From positions 38,804-102,803 of the forward strand of contig NZ_JASJEU010000006.1 of the NCBI RefSeq assembly GCF_030077735.1: a stretch of 64,000 nt of DNA, read 5' to 3'. The notes under the pieces are model-generated. The model ran no database searches and was not told where the DNA came from. It saw only the letters and a program-made list of their open reading frames with translations. This document shows positions 47,953 to 57,651 of the stretch, piece by piece. Position numbers and translations under genes: made by a program. The stretch is from Gordonibacter faecis (GTDB lineage: Bacteria; Actinomycetota; Coriobacteriia; Coriobacteriales; Eggerthellaceae). Position 1 is the stretch's first letter. Each line of letters opens with the position of its first letter.

Positions 47953-49854
47953 CTACTCCCCTAGGGTTTCGGCGGCTTCTAGCCATTCTTCTTCTAGGGT
48001 GTCTATTTGTTGTTGGAGGTCGTTGATCTGGGATTGGAAGTTGCCGAGGGCGGTGAAGTCGGTGGGGTCGGCGGCGGCCATCTGCGCACGAACCTCGTCA
48101 ATCTTCCCCTTCAGCGTCTCCACCTTCCGCTCGTTCGACTGCATGAGTTTGCGCAACGTCCGTATCTCTCCTCCGGAAAGCTGCGGACGAGCGCTCTCTG
48201 TCTCGGGGTGAGCGTCGGTAGGTGCGCACCAAGCGAGTTCCGCACGAGCCGAAGCGTCCTGTGGACGCTTCGTGCGAGCAGGACTGTCCGAGCGACTGCG
48301 TGCCTGCCGACGATCGCCAGCCCCCATGCCGGAACAGGTCGCCTCCCGCTCATCCGCCAGCTTCAAATACTCATCAACCCCGCCCGGCAAATGCCGCAAC
48401 TTACCATCCATCAGGGCGAACTGGTGGTCGGTCACGCGCTCCATGAGGTAGCGGTCGTGCGTGACCAGAAGCAGCGTGCCGGGCCAGCTATCCAGCAGGT
48501 TCTCCACCACAGCCAGCATGTCGGTGTCCAGGTCGTTGCCCGGCTCGTCGAGGATGAGCACGTTGGGCTCGTCCAGCAGAATCAGCATCAAGGCAAGACG
48601 GCGCTTTTGGCCGCCGGACAGGTCGCACACCGGCTCGTTGAGGTCGGCACGCGTGAACCCCAGCTTCTCCAGCAGTTGCGCGGGCGTCATCTCTTTGCCG
48701 TCGAGCATGGTGCGGCGACTGTAACGGCTGATAACCTGGCGCACGCGATCGTCGCCGAAGCGCGCAAGGTCGTCCAGATGCTGAGACAGCACGGCGAACC
48801 GCACGGTCTGGCCAATCTTCACGCGCCCGGACGTGGGCGCTTGCAAGCCCTGAATCACACGCAGCAGCGTGGTTTTGCCCGTACCGTTTTCACCCACAAT
48901 GCCATAGCGGTCACCAGGGCCGATGATCCAGTCCACATCATCGAGCACCGGTCCCTCGCGTCCGTCGAAGCGCACGGTGACGTGCTCCAAGTCCACCACC
49001 TGCTTGCCGAGCCGCGCCATGGCCATACGCTTCAAGGCCAGCTCATCGCGCAACGGCGGCACGTCGGCAATGAGCGCCTGGGCGGCAGCCACGTGAAACT
49101 TCGGCTTCGTCGCGCGCGCCCGCGCCCCGCGCGAGAGCCACGCCAACTCGCGGCGCAGTTCGTTCTGGCGCTTCTGCTCGGCAAGCGCTGCCAACCGGTC
49201 GCGCTCCACGCGCTGCATGATGTAGGCCGAGAAGCCGCCTTCGAACGGCTCCACCGTGCGGTCATGCACCTCCCACATGCGCAAACATACCTCGTCGAGG
49301 AACCAGCGGTCGTGCGTGACCACCAGCAGCGCGCCCTGTCCCGCGCGCCAGCGGTTCTTCAGGTGCCCCGCCAGCCAGGTGATGGCACGCACGTCCAGGT
49401 GGTTCGTAGGCTCGTCAAGCGCAAGCACATCCCAGTCGCCGATGAGCAATCGCACCAGGTCAACACGCCGACGCTGCCCGCCCGAAAGCGTGCCCACACG
49501 CGCGTCCCACGGAATGTCGCGCGCAAGCCCCGCAATGATGTCGCGAATGCGCGCATCACCCGCCCACTCGTATTCGGGCAGATCACCCACGATGGCTTCG
49601 CCCACCGTGGCCTCAGGGTCAAGCGCGTCGGTCTGCCCCAGCATGCCCACGCGCACGGTGCCATTGCGCAGCACGCGGCCGTCATCAGGCTCAAGCGCCC
49701 CCGCCAGCAGCGCAAGCAGCGTCGACTTCCCGTCGCCATTGCGCCCCACGATACCAATGCGGTCGCCCTCATCCACGCCGAGCGACACCCCCTCGAACAC
49801 CGTCTTCGTAGGGAACTCCACCCGCACCTTCTCGCAACCCAGCAAAAACGCCAT
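47953..49854 (-). CDS. ABC-F ATPase (Uup-like)
   Basis: A 633-residue soluble tandem ABC ATPase of the ABC-F class, which acts on ribosomes rather than in transport. The first Walker A is GRNGDGKST near 36 and the first signature LSGGQRRRVDLVRLLIG. A linker of ~80 charged residues follows, then the second Walker A GENGTGKTT near 345 and the second signature LSGGQKRRLALMLILLDEP. The C-terminal ~60 residues form a coiled coil, as in Uup. A variable Ser/Arg-rich stretch precedes the coil. GAAGGA lies before two close ATGs (49860, 49854); the second has the better spacing. Confidence 0.9.
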   Translation of the reverse strand: MAFLLGCEKVRVEFPTKTVFEGVSLGVDEGDRIGIVGRNGDGKSTLLALLAGALEPDDGRVLRNGTVRVGMLGQTDALDPEATVGEAIVGDLPEYEWAGDARIRDIIAGLARDIPWDARVGTLSGGQRRRVDLVRLLIGDWDVLALDEPTNHLDVRAITWLAGHLKNRWRAGQGALLVVTHDRWFLDEVCLRMWEVHDRTVEPFEGGFSAYIMQRVERDRLAALAEQKRQNELRRELAWLSRGARARATKPKFHVAAAQALIADVPPLRDELALKRMAMARLGKQVVDLEHVTVRFDGREGPVLDDVDWIIGPGDRYGIVGENGTGKTTLLRVIQGLQAPTSGRVKIGQTVRFAVLSQHLDDLARFGDDRVRQVISRYSRRTMLDGKEMTPAQLLEKLGFTRADLNEPVCDLSGGQKRRLALMLILLDEPNVLILDEPGNDLDTDMLAVVENLLDSWPGTLLLVTHDRYLMERVTDHQFALMDGKLRHLPGGVDEYLKLADEREATCSGMGAGDRRQARSRSDSPARTKRPQDASARAELAWCAPTDAHPETESARPQLSGGEIRTLRKLMQSNERKVETLKGKIDEVRAQMAAADPTDFTALGNFQSQINDLQQQIDTLEEEWLEAAETLGE

Positions 49855-50124
49855 GCCCATCCGTCCTTCATTCGCCGTTGTTCGCAGGCGATTATAACGC
49901 AAGCCACAACCCCCCGCCCCCGCTCCACGAGAAGGCCGCGCCCACAAGCCAACCCGCACCACCACAACAAAAGAGCCGAAAGAAAAACCGCACCCGCCGC
50001 GGATTTTCTTTCACGCGTTGTACGACTTCCGTCCACAGCGCCGATTTCCCTCCCTTACCCCAGGTAAACGTACCCTTACTATACAAGCATCCCTTGGAGG
50101 GGACATCAAAGAAGGAGGGGTATC

Positions 50125-51960
50125 ATGAGCACAAACAGCAATCAGCAATCCCAATCCAACCAAAACGGCAAGCACACCCTCAGCAGGCGTAGCTTCTTCA
50201 AGGCTGCCGCAACCGCAACGGTAGCTACCGCCGCTGGCGGAGCACTCGCAGCGTGCGCACCCACCGGAGGCTCCGGTACCTCAGGCAAGGAAGGCGCTGT
50301 CGATAAAGCGCAACTCGCCTTCGAGGCGGCCGCCGCTCCCATCGAGCCCGTCGAGCCCCCGGCCACCTGGGACTTTGAAGCCGACGTCATCGTCGTAGGC
50401 TCGGGCGGCGGCGGCATCACCGGGTCGGTGCGCCTCGTGGACGCCGGCATGAAGGTTATCATGCTCGAGAAGAACGAAAAGACGGGCGGCACCTCATCCT
50501 ACGGCGGCATGTTCGTCAACTTCGGCGGCCACCGCCTGGCCAACGAGGTGGAGTGGGCCTACCCCAGCTTCCCCTACGATCCCAACAAAGTGGTCGCCTA
50601 CGTGAACGACCTCCAGCAGATGACGGTGGATCCGGAACTCCTGTACGCGATGGCCGTCGAAGGTCCGCAGTGCATCGACTGGATGGCCGACGCCCTTGAG
50701 GTGCCGTGGGCACCCGCAGGTAAGGGCCCCGCCGGCATGAAGAGCCTCTACTGGAACGGCCAGATCACTGCGAAGAACTCCATCGAGATCATGCACTTCC
50801 CCTTCGAAATGATGACCGAAACGGCGAAGAATCATGGTGTGGATATCCACACCAGCACCGAGGCGCTCGCGCTCGTCGTCGACAACGGCACCGTCGTGGG
50901 TATCAAAGCCAAAACGGCCGACGGCGAAAAGTTCTACCACGGCACCAAAGGCGTGCTGCTCACCGCCGGCGGCTTCGAAATGAACCGCGCCATGCTCAGC
51001 AAGTACACGCCCACGTGCCTGCGCGGCATCGTCAACGTAGCCACGCCACCCTACAACGACGGTGCCTGCATCCGCATGGGTCTTGGCGTGGGCGCCGACC
51101 TGTCCGGCTACAACTCGGTGGCCTGCTTCGACGGCAGCGTGGAGTGGGAGCCGTACGACGAGTTCGCCACCAGCATGAACGCGCACGTCAACAAGGACGG
51201 CAACCAAGCGGTGCGCCAGCCGTGGCTGCTCATCAACCGCATGGGACAGCGCGTTCCCTACCTGAGTACGGCCGGATCGTCCTACCCCTTCCTCAACACC
51301 GACCCGAACAGCATGGTCACAGCCCTCACGGACCAAGGGGCAGTGGAAATGAGCCAGCCGGGCGGGCGCACCTATGTGTGCTTCGACTCCAAATTCGAGA
51401 AACTTGTGGGCGAAAACTATTTCGGCCAGTCGGTGTGTCGCGTGGGCAAAGTCATCCCGGAAGACGATCCGCTCATCGACCGTGTGCCCGAGTGGCAGCG
51501 CGACTGGCGCAACGCCTTCCAACTCATGGTAGATGCGGGCGCCGTAAAGGAATGCAACACCATTGAGGAACTGGAAGAAGCGCTTGGCCTGCGCGAAGGC
51601 GTGCTCGTGCAAGCGGTGAAGGACTGGAACGCGGCATGTGCGGCCGGCGAAGACACCGTCCCCACTTACAAGTACGACCCCTCGTGGCTCATCCCCATCG
51701 AAGAGCCGCCCTACTACGGCGCAAAGATTGGCGGCAACCTGTTCGCCACGAAGTGCGGGCTGCGCATCAATTCGAAGATGCAGGTCATCGACACGGATGG
51801 CGCTGTCATTGACGGCCTGTACGCCGGATGGCATACCGCAGGCGGCTCGAACGGCGAGAACAACATCGCGGGCAAGCCGTTCAACGGCATTTACGGCGAC
51901 ATCGGGCTGTCGTTCGTGGGCGGCTACATGGCTGCCGGCAGTATCATCGACGCGAAGTAG
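50125..51960 (+). CDS. Tat-exported FAD oxidoreductase (flavocytochrome c-like)
   Basis: A 611-residue FAD-dependent reductase of the fumarate-reductase/urocanate-reductase flavoprotein group. Residues 20-44 form a twin-arginine signal (SRRSFFK) ending in a lipobox-like ALAAC with Cys44, so it is probably a lipoprotein on the outer face of the membrane. The dinucleotide fold VIVVGSGGGGITG starts near 90, and a C-terminal NNIAGKPFNGIYGDIGLSFVGG completes FAD binding. Many paralogues in Eggerthellaceae reduce dietary, drug or bile compounds; the substrate here is unknown. It lacks heme motifs, so it needs a separate electron donor. A convergent LysR gene is the likely regulator. Confidence 0.9.
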   Translation: MSTNSNQQSQSNQNGKHTLSRRSFFKAAATATVATAAGGALAACAPTGGSGTSGKEGAVDKAQLAFEAAAAPIEPVEPPATWDFEADVIVVGSGGGGITGSVRLVDAGMKVIMLEKNEKTGGTSSYGGMFVNFGGHRLANEVEWAYPSFPYDPNKVVAYVNDLQQMTVDPELLYAMAVEGPQCIDWMADALEVPWAPAGKGPAGMKSLYWNGQITAKNSIEIMHFPFEMMTETAKNHGVDIHTSTEALALVVDNGTVVGIKAKTADGEKFYHGTKGVLLTAGGFEMNRAMLSKYTPTCLRGIVNVATPPYNDGACIRMGLGVGADLSGYNSVACFDGSVEWEPYDEFATSMNAHVNKDGNQAVRQPWLLINRMGQRVPYLSTAGSSYPFLNTDPNSMVTALTDQGAVEMSQPGGRTYVCFDSKFEKLVGENYFGQSVCRVGKVIPEDDPLIDRVPEWQRDWRNAFQLMVDAGAVKECNTIEELEEALGLREGVLVQAVKDWNAACAAGEDTVPTYKYDPSWLIPIEEPPYYGAKIGGNLFATKCGLRINSKMQVIDTDGAVIDGLYAGWHTAGGSNGENNIAGKPFNGIYGDIGLSFVGGYMAAGSIIDAK

Positions 51961-52004
51961 ACACACCTGCGACACACGGTCGCGCGCACTCCCTCCCTCG
52001 CCCT

Positions 52005-52038
52005 GCGCCCCCGGTGTCACACACGATGCCGGGGGCGC
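52005..52038. terminator. bidirectional GC-rich hairpin
   Basis: GCGCCCCCGG (52005-52014) pairs with CCGGGGGCGC (52029-52038) around a 14-base loop, between the convergent flavoprotein and LysR genes. Confidence 0.6.
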
Positions 52039-52044
52039 GGCGCG

Positions 52045-53004
52045 TTATTCGCCACCGTCAGATGAATGGTCCGGCGCAGCAATCGCGCGCAGCTGCTCAA
52101 GAAAGGCCTTCCCGCAGGGGTCGAGCCGCGCCTCGTTACTCAACACGTGCAAATCGCACGGAATGGTGAAGTCCTCAACGGCAAAAATCCTGATGTCGGG
52201 ACTTGTACGCAACCCCGAGTGCGACCCGGCCAGCGCAATGCCAAACGTCTCGCCCAGACCCGACAGATACAAGTCCAGGTAATTCGTGCATGGTTGATTA
52301 TCGGGCTCGACGTGGGCACCAGCACGCGAAAACCACGACGACACCGCCTCACCCGCCGCCACCATGTTCTGAGAGTTGCCAAGCAGCAGCGTATAGCCAT
52401 CCAGGTCACGCGCGGTAATACGTTCTTGCTCAAACAGCGGACACGAGCGATTCATCCAGAAACGGCATTCGCCCGTCTCAAAGTAGAAACGTGCCACGCC
52501 GTCGGGCATAGACACGGGCTGCGGAATGCCATTGTCCTCCGGTCGCTGCACGTGCGCGAAGATGGAAAGATCTACCTTGCCGTCCACCACCGACTCCACG
52601 TTGGCATAGGTTCCGGAGGCGAACAGTATCTCAATGTGCTGATCAGGACAATCTTGGCGAAACGCTGCAAGAGCGCGCACCAGTACTTCCTCAAACGGCG
52701 GATAATCGAGCGTCCCCACCACCAACGACGACGATGCGGCCGAAAACGCACGGCATTCCTCAACGCTTTCCTCCGTCAACTTCACGATGGCACGCGCCTT
52801 CTTCAGGAACAGCTTGCCCGTCGGCGATAACTCAAGCGCCCCGTTGCGCTTGATGGTAAGAGCCGCGCCCACCTCATCTTCAAGCGCATGGATATGGGCG
52901 CGCAGCGTCGGCTGCGACACGAACAGCTCAGTTGCTGCTTGAGCGAAGTTGAGCGAACGCGAGAACACGATATATTCGTGCAAGTAGGCGGTTTCCAATG
53001 ACAT
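52045..53004 (-). CDS. LysR-family regulator
   Basis: A 319-residue LysR-type regulator. The winged helix-turn-helix occupies ~5-65 (FVFSRSLNFAQAATELFVSQPTLRAHIHALEDEVGAAL-like order), followed by a linker helix and a substrate-binding domain of two alpha/beta lobes. Flavoprotein genes in this family are commonly paired with such regulators, so control of the adjacent gene at 50125 is likely although the two are convergent. GGGGAGG stands very close to the ATG. Confidence 0.88.
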   Translation of the reverse strand: MSLETAYLHEYIVFSRSLNFAQAATELFVSQPTLRAHIHALEDEVGAALTIKRNGALELSPTGKLFLKKARAIVKLTEESVEECRAFSAASSSLVVGTLDYPPFEEVLVRALAAFRQDCPDQHIEILFASGTYANVESVVDGKVDLSIFAHVQRPEDNGIPQPVSMPDGVARFYFETGECRFWMNRSCPLFEQERITARDLDGYTLLLGNSQNMVAAGEAVSSWFSRAGAHVEPDNQPCTNYLDLYLSGLGETFGIALAGSHSGLRTSPDIRIFAVEDFTIPCDLHVLSNEARLDPCGKAFLEQLRAIAAPDHSSDGGE

Positions 53005-53134
53005 CCCTCCCCTGTGCCATTGGTTCTACTATACACGAATCCCCAAGAGGCGGCACGCGCGAAGCGCACACGCTCAACAGGGAGAAGATGCGCCACTTCG
53101 ATTTGGCTAGAACACCGTCGTTTCTGGACCTTGC

Positions 53135-53194
53135 TCACCTGGTCACGAACTGTTGCCAGTTTTCCTTATCTGGCAACAGTTCGTGACCAGGTGA
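53135..53194. repeat. 25-bp perfect hairpin
   Basis: Twenty-five-base perfect arms (53135-53159 and 53170-53194) flank a ten-base T-rich loop. The arms contain TGGTCACGAACTG. It is the longest perfect hairpin in the window and lies 12 bases after the end of the DUF1648/DUF5808 gene and ~130 bases before lysR. No T-run follows on the minus strand, so it is not a standard terminator. Confidence 0.7.
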
Positions 53195-53205
53195 AGCAGC
53201 CGGCC

Positions 53206-54327
53206 CTAGAACATCACCGTCACCGCCACTATGAAGGCTAGTGTTACCAGGGCGCCTCCGGCTACGATGGCCCAGATGGCGGGGCGGGCGAAGTTGAGGG
53301 TCCAGCCTACGCCGAAGCGTTCAGGCAGAAAAAGGCTTGCGTCGTCGGGGTTGTAGTAGAACACGCCGAACTTCCAGTAGCGGTCGTCATCCACCAGCAG
53401 TCGGTCGGACGTTTGCATGCGTTTGAACACGCGCGAACCCGCCTGACCGTACACCGCGCTCACGCCCATGCCACCCACGCACAGTATGACGGCCGCAACC
53501 GCCACAAACACACCGGCCTGTCCAAGCGTAATCACATCCATAAACGACAGCGGCATAGCAATCATCGCAGTGTCTATCACCAGGCCACCAGCCAGCAAAA
53601 AGATGCTCTGCGCGCGTGCGAACAGGCCATACGCTAGCGCCGACGTGGCGGGCGCGCCGGGTTCGGCCCACTTCTTCGAACGCGCAATGCTCCAGTGCGC
53701 AAACGCGAAGCTCACCGCTATGAACGCCTGGATGAGCACCGGCATCCACACGATCATCGGCGTTTTCTCTTCCCACCGGTTAATCGTGCCGTCGAAATTC
53801 ATGTGCAGGGGAATCATATCGGGCATGTGCGCGTACCCCACCACGCCAATGAGCAGCGTAAGCGCCATCACGGGCAGGTACAGCAGGTTCCACTTGAGCG
53901 AGATGGCGCGCGGAACGGGCTGCTCGCCCACCACGGCGACGGCCTCCTGCGCATCGGCTGTCCAGCCACGCTCCTTCTTGTACGCGTTCATTTTCGCGCG
54001 ATAGAACAGCATGAGCGCGTAACCGCCGGCCGTGAGCGCCAGCATACCCACCACCATCAGGGCGAATGCTGCGCCGAACGCGCCTGTCACCGCGCATGCA
54101 ATGCCCGCCACACTGAGCACCGCCGTGCACACCAGGAGAATGGCGGCGTAGCGGCGTTTGAGACCACGGACGAATGGGTCCTTCTGCTCGGCGGTGGGCA
54201 CGGTGACGGTGAACACCTCGCCGCGACGCATGAGGTACGGCGTCACCGCCATGAATGCGCCGGTCACGGGCAAAAGCAGCATCATAAGCACCACCATCAC
54301 GGTGGGGTCGAACGCCTCATCCACCAC
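53206..54327 (-). CDS. DUF1648/DUF5808 membrane protein
   Basis: A 373-residue polytopic membrane protein. The middle has a DUF1648-like unit (IPLHMNFDGTINRWEEKTPMIVW near 165) and the end matches DUF5808 (DDRYWKFGVFYYNPDDASLFLPERFG near 305). About eight helices are present. It opens with GTG at 54327, immediately after the TAA of the gntR gene, with GGGGAGG inside that gene's end, so translation is coupled. It is the last gene of the GntR-ABC operon. Related proteins are found beside GntR regulators; no function is known. Confidence 0.8.
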   Translation of the reverse strand: MVDEAFDPTVMVVLMMLLLPVTGAFMAVTPYLMRRGEVFTVTVPTAEQKDPFVRGLKRRYAAILLVCTAVLSVAGIACAVTGAFGAAFALMVVGMLALTAGGYALMLFYRAKMNAYKKERGWTADAQEAVAVVGEQPVPRAISLKWNLLYLPVMALTLLIGVVGYAHMPDMIPLHMNFDGTINRWEEKTPMIVWMPVLIQAFIAVSFAFAHWSIARSKKWAEPGAPATSALAYGLFARAQSIFLLAGGLVIDTAMIAMPLSFMDVITLGQAGVFVAVAAVILCVGGMGVSAVYGQAGSRVFKRMQTSDRLLVDDDRYWKFGVFYYNPDDASLFLPERFGVGWTLNFARPAIWAIVAGGALVTLAFIVAVTVMF

Positions 54328-54843
54328 TTACGATACACCTCCCCTGAATGCAGGCGCGCTGGAAGCGGCGCGCTCGATGTTCCCGGGCTCGCCCGCCTTC
54401 GCCTGCTCGGCGCTGCGAGCCTCGCGCGCGGCTCGCTCCTCCGGGCGTTCGCCGGCGCCGTACGCGCGCGCCACCTGGGCTTGAGCGCACTCCAAGAACT
54501 CACCCCAACTACCGCCGCGTGCACGGTGCGCCAGCGCCAGCTCGAACAGTTCGTCCTCCATTTTCGCCAGCTCAATGCGCGCACGGTCGGCGCGGTCGTC
54601 CTCGCAGGGGTCGGCAATGTAGGCACCGCTGCGGCCGCGCATGAGCACGTAGCCCTCGTCGCGCAGCACCGCGTACGCCTTGTTCACCGTGTGCAGGTTG
54701 ATGCCGAGGTCGCTCGCCAGCGCACGTACCGACGGTAGCGCCGCGCCCGGCTCCAACTCACCACGCGCAATGGCGGCGATAATCTGGTTGCGTATTTGCA
54801 GGTAAAGCGGCTCATCAGCCTTCTGATCAATGCGAACAATCAT
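54328..54843 (-). CDS. GntR-family regulator, YtrA type
   Basis: A 171-residue GntR regulator with a short C-terminal region, the YtrA subfamily. The winged helix (~12-75) reads PLYLQIRNQIIAAIARGELEPGAALPSVRALASDLGINLHTVNKAY, diagnostic of the group, and the C-terminal ~90 residues are helical and Ala/Glu-rich. AAAGGAGG precedes the ATG at 54843. It sits inside the ABC operon it probably controls; a matching dyad lies upstream of the first gene at 57652. Confidence 0.9.
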   Translation of the reverse strand: MIVRIDQKADEPLYLQIRNQIIAAIARGELEPGAALPSVRALASDLGINLHTVNKAYAVLRDEGYVLMRGRSGAYIADPCEDDRADRARIELAKMEDELFELALAHRARGGSWGEFLECAQAQVARAYGAGERPEERAAREARSAEQAKAGEPGNIERAASSAPAFRGGVS

Positions 54844-54877
54844 AAGCGTACCTCCTTTGCGAACGCGGATCGAACTC

Positions 54878-55216
54878 TTAAAACAGCATGAGGTTGATAA
54901 CCAGCGTGACCACCGCCACGGCAAGGCCAATGACCGAAAGCAGCAAGCCCGTCTTCGCACGCGTTGCCGCAAGCCACGCCGCACCGCCCAGCCCAAGCGT
55001 CGCCGTAACCAGTACAATCACCGGCTTCGGGCCGTAGTGCTCGCCTGAGATGCCGAACTGCACAATCACCTGATCAGGCAACAGCAACCACTCCGCAAAC
55101 ACCAGCGCGATAACCACCACCGCCAACACCGCGGCCACCGCCAGGCCCGCACGACCCTCAAGAACCCTGCCGCCGCCGCGATCCCTCATACTGCCCGTAT
55201 TCTGCGCGTATCCCAT
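54878..55216 (-). CDS. small DUF1648-like membrane protein
   Basis: A 112-residue protein with a basic N-terminus and three hydrophobic helices (near 25-45, 65-82 and 88-110). The stretch LPDQVIVQFGISGEHYGPK resembles the DUF1648 core. GGAAGGG precedes the ATG at 55216. It lies between the ABC permease and gntR in the same orientation. Role unknown, perhaps an accessory of the transporter. Confidence 0.7.
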   Translation of the reverse strand: MGYAQNTGSMRDRGGGRVLEGRAGLAVAAVLAVVVIALVFAEWLLLPDQVIVQFGISGEHYGPKPVIVLVTATLGLGGAAWLAATRAKTGLLLSVIGLAVAVVTLVINLMLF

Positions 55217-55265
55217 GATAGCCCTTCCTTTTCTGTCTACGCGTGCGGCCACCCGCCGCGTGCCT

Positions 55266-56873
55266 TTAGTTCGTCAACCCCCGCTGCACCGTCTGGCGGT
55301 ACGCCGCGAGGAATACCCCCGCAACCACAACCGCCAGCACAAGCGAGGCCAGCGTGCCGCCGATCGCGGCTACGGCGAAACCCAGACCCACCAGCACTAC
55401 GCCGCCGAACGCGATCACGAACACGGGCATCCCACGTTTGACCGGCTCGTATGGCGACGTCCAGTCGTAGCGCGGCCGCTGCGCGTCCAGCGCAAGCCCC
55501 ATAAACGTGGAAAACAGCGCCAACGCCAACGGCACCACGAACACCCCCACCAGCGAAAGCGCGTCAAGCGGAAACGCGATTGCCACCAGCACGCCGCTCA
55601 CCACGATGGCAGGCACGGCAAACGCCAGGTTAAGCGCCGCCTTCGCCGCAAGGATAGTGCGCGCAGGCACCGGTGCCGTCAGCATGAGCCAGCGCGCCGA
55701 CCCCTCAAGCGACACGGCCGCCACCGTCGTGGACATGATGCCCACAAAAAAGGCGAGCGCCCACGGCACCGCTTGCCCAATGAACGGGACCAGCTCAGCC
55801 GGCAGTTCGTTAAGCGGCAGCACGCCCGTAAGCGAAGCCACCAACAGCGCCGCCGTGCCTACCACCACAAGCACGTAGCCCATGCAGCCATTGAGGAAAT
55901 AGATGGGTGTCGCCATAAGCAGGCGCGCCTCCTTCGCCAGCAGCGCACGGAAGGGCGAGCGCGCACCCGCGGCAGCCGCCCGCCCGCGCCGCCCGCGACC
56001 ATCCTCAAACGAGAACGTCCCGCCCGCGTGCGACGCCATAAACAGCGCATTCACCGGCACAAACAGCTGCGCGAGCACCGCCACCAGCACGAGTGCCGCC
56101 GCCACATTCACGCCTGCGAACAGCGCAAACGCCAGCACATCGCCCTGCGCGATGGCGTTAGCCGCCCACACGGCGGGCGGGTACACGACCCCCAGCAGCT
56201 CCACCTTGTCTGCGCCCATCGCGGCAAGCGTCGCCAGGTCACCGCCGCTACCACCGATTACCGCAAAGTACAGCCCGAGGAATCCCACGAGCAGCACCAT
56301 CGACAGCAGGGCCATCACCACATTCGCATGGCGAAAGCGCGACGACACCACCGCGACAAGCGCCGCCAGCACCACGGCCCCCGCAAGCGGCGCGAGCGGA
56401 GCCAGCACCACCGACAGTGCCATGCACAGCACGCCGACCGCTGGCACACCCACACTGCCCGCGTACACCACGAACGCCGGTACCATCACCAGCAGGCCAA
56501 ACGCCGCGCCCATGGCGTACAGCGACGCAATGCGGGACAACACTACAACCGCCGTGGGCACCGGCAGCGACATCACGAGGTCGTAATCCCTAAAGCCGAA
56601 CAGCACGCCGTTCGCCTTGAGAAACGCCGCCACCGCACCCGCCAGCGACCCTGCAAGCACCGCGATAAGCGGAATGGAATCCCCCAGCCCGAACTGCACG
56701 AGCGACGTTGCCACGCTCCCCACGTACGCCGCCACCAGCGCAACAATGCCCACGACCGCCAGCGCCACCAGCCCCAGCGTACGCTTCGCGCGCCCCGGGT
56801 TCGCATGGAGCGCCTTGTTGACACCGAACAGGCCCAGCAGCTGCACCTTCAGCAGCAGAATGAACGCGCGCAT
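55266..56873 (-). CDS. large ABC-transporter permease
   Basis: A 535-residue, very hydrophobic protein with about twelve to fourteen membrane helices and a central charged loop (FEDGRGRRGRAAAAGARSPFRALLAKEARLL). The organisation resembles the large ABC-2-like permeases of YtrC/YtrD-type or bacitracin-type exporters. It begins 12 bases after the ATPase stop with AAGGGGGCGG upstream. Substrate unknown; control by a YtrA-like regulator is common for cell-envelope-stress exporters. Confidence 0.8.
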   Translation of the reverse strand: MRAFILLLKVQLLGLFGVNKALHANPGRAKRTLGLVALAVVGIVALVAAYVGSVATSLVQFGLGDSIPLIAVLAGSLAGAVAAFLKANGVLFGFRDYDLVMSLPVPTAVVVLSRIASLYAMGAAFGLLVMVPAFVVYAGSVGVPAVGVLCMALSVVLAPLAPLAGAVVLAALVAVVSSRFRHANVVMALLSMVLLVGFLGLYFAVIGGSGGDLATLAAMGADKVELLGVVYPPAVWAANAIAQGDVLAFALFAGVNVAAALVLVAVLAQLFVPVNALFMASHAGGTFSFEDGRGRRGRAAAAGARSPFRALLAKEARLLMATPIYFLNGCMGYVLVVVGTAALLVASLTGVLPLNELPAELVPFIGQAVPWALAFFVGIMSTTVAAVSLEGSARWLMLTAPVPARTILAAKAALNLAFAVPAIVVSGVLVAIAFPLDALSLVGVFVVPLALALFSTFMGLALDAQRPRYDWTSPYEPVKRGMPVFVIAFGGVVLVGLGFAVAAIGGTLASLVLAVVVAGVFLAAYRQTVQRGLTN

Positions 56874-56885
56874 GACGCCGCCCCC

Positions 56886-57629
56886 TTACGCCTGGTCGCG
56901 GCGGTCGCGGTCGATCATGTCCAAAAACACGTCCTCCAGGCTCTCATTGCCCACCACCTCGGCCGTCGGTCCGCACGCGCGCAGCCGCCCCTGCTTGATA
57001 ATGGCCACCTTGTCGCACAGCTTCTCAACCACCTCCAGCACGTGGCTGGAGAAAAACACAGCCGAGCCGCGGTCGGCCAGCTCACGCAGCATTTCTTTCA
57101 CATGAAACGATGCCTCAGGGTCAAGACCGACGAACGGCTCGTCCAGCACGAGCAGCGTGGGCTCGTGCACGAGCGCGCCAATAAGCACGAGCTTCTGACG
57201 CATGCCGTGCGAGTACGACGACACGAGGTCACCCAGTGCGGAGGTGAGGCCCAGGCGGTCGGCGCAGGCTTCAATGCGCTCGCGACGCAGGTCAGCGGGC
57301 ACTTCGAAAATGTCCGCGATATAGTTCAGGTACTGGATGCCCGTAAGGAATTCGTAGATGTCCGGGTTGTCGGGCACATACGCCGTCGCGCGCTTGCACG
57401 CGAGCGCGTCCGTGCGCACCGAGCGACCGGCGATGCGAATGTCACCCTCATCGAACCCGGTCACGCCCACAATGGCACGGATGAGCGTGGTCTTGCCCGC
57501 CCCATTGTGACCCACAAAGCCAAACATGTCGCCCGGCATCACGTCAAGCGTCACACCATCCACCGCCCGCTTGGCACCAAACGTCTTCACCACGTCCCGC
57601 ACCGCAAGCACCGGGGCTGTCGCATCCAT
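56886..57629 (-). CDS. ABC transporter ATPase, YtrB-like
   Basis: A 247-residue ABC ATPase: Walker A GHNGAGKTT near 39-47, signature YSHGMRQKLVLIGALVHEP near 135, and Walker B LLVLDEPFVGLDPEAS near 157. The compact form and neighbourhood (permease, GntR, DUF1648 proteins) match YtrB-type systems. It is the first gene of the five-gene operon that runs down to 53206. Confidence 0.9.
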   Translation of the reverse strand: MDATAPVLAVRDVVKTFGAKRAVDGVTLDVMPGDMFGFVGHNGAGKTTLIRAIVGVTGFDEGDIRIAGRSVRTDALACKRATAYVPDNPDIYEFLTGIQYLNYIADIFEVPADLRRERIEACADRLGLTSALGDLVSSYSHGMRQKLVLIGALVHEPTLLVLDEPFVGLDPEASFHVKEMLRELADRGSAVFFSSHVLEVVEKLCDKVAIIKQGRLRACGPTAEVVGNESLEDVFLDMIDRDRRDQA

Positions 57630-57651
57630 ACTTGATCCTTTCGCCGTTGTT

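Noticed and set aside
48007..50067. 686-codon plus-strand frame opposite the ABC-F gene
   Set aside because: Antisense to intact ABC motifs; Gln/His/Arg-rich.
55215..57635. 806-codon plus-strand frame opposite the ABC permease and ATPase
   Set aside because: Extremely Arg/His-rich antisense frame across two real genes.
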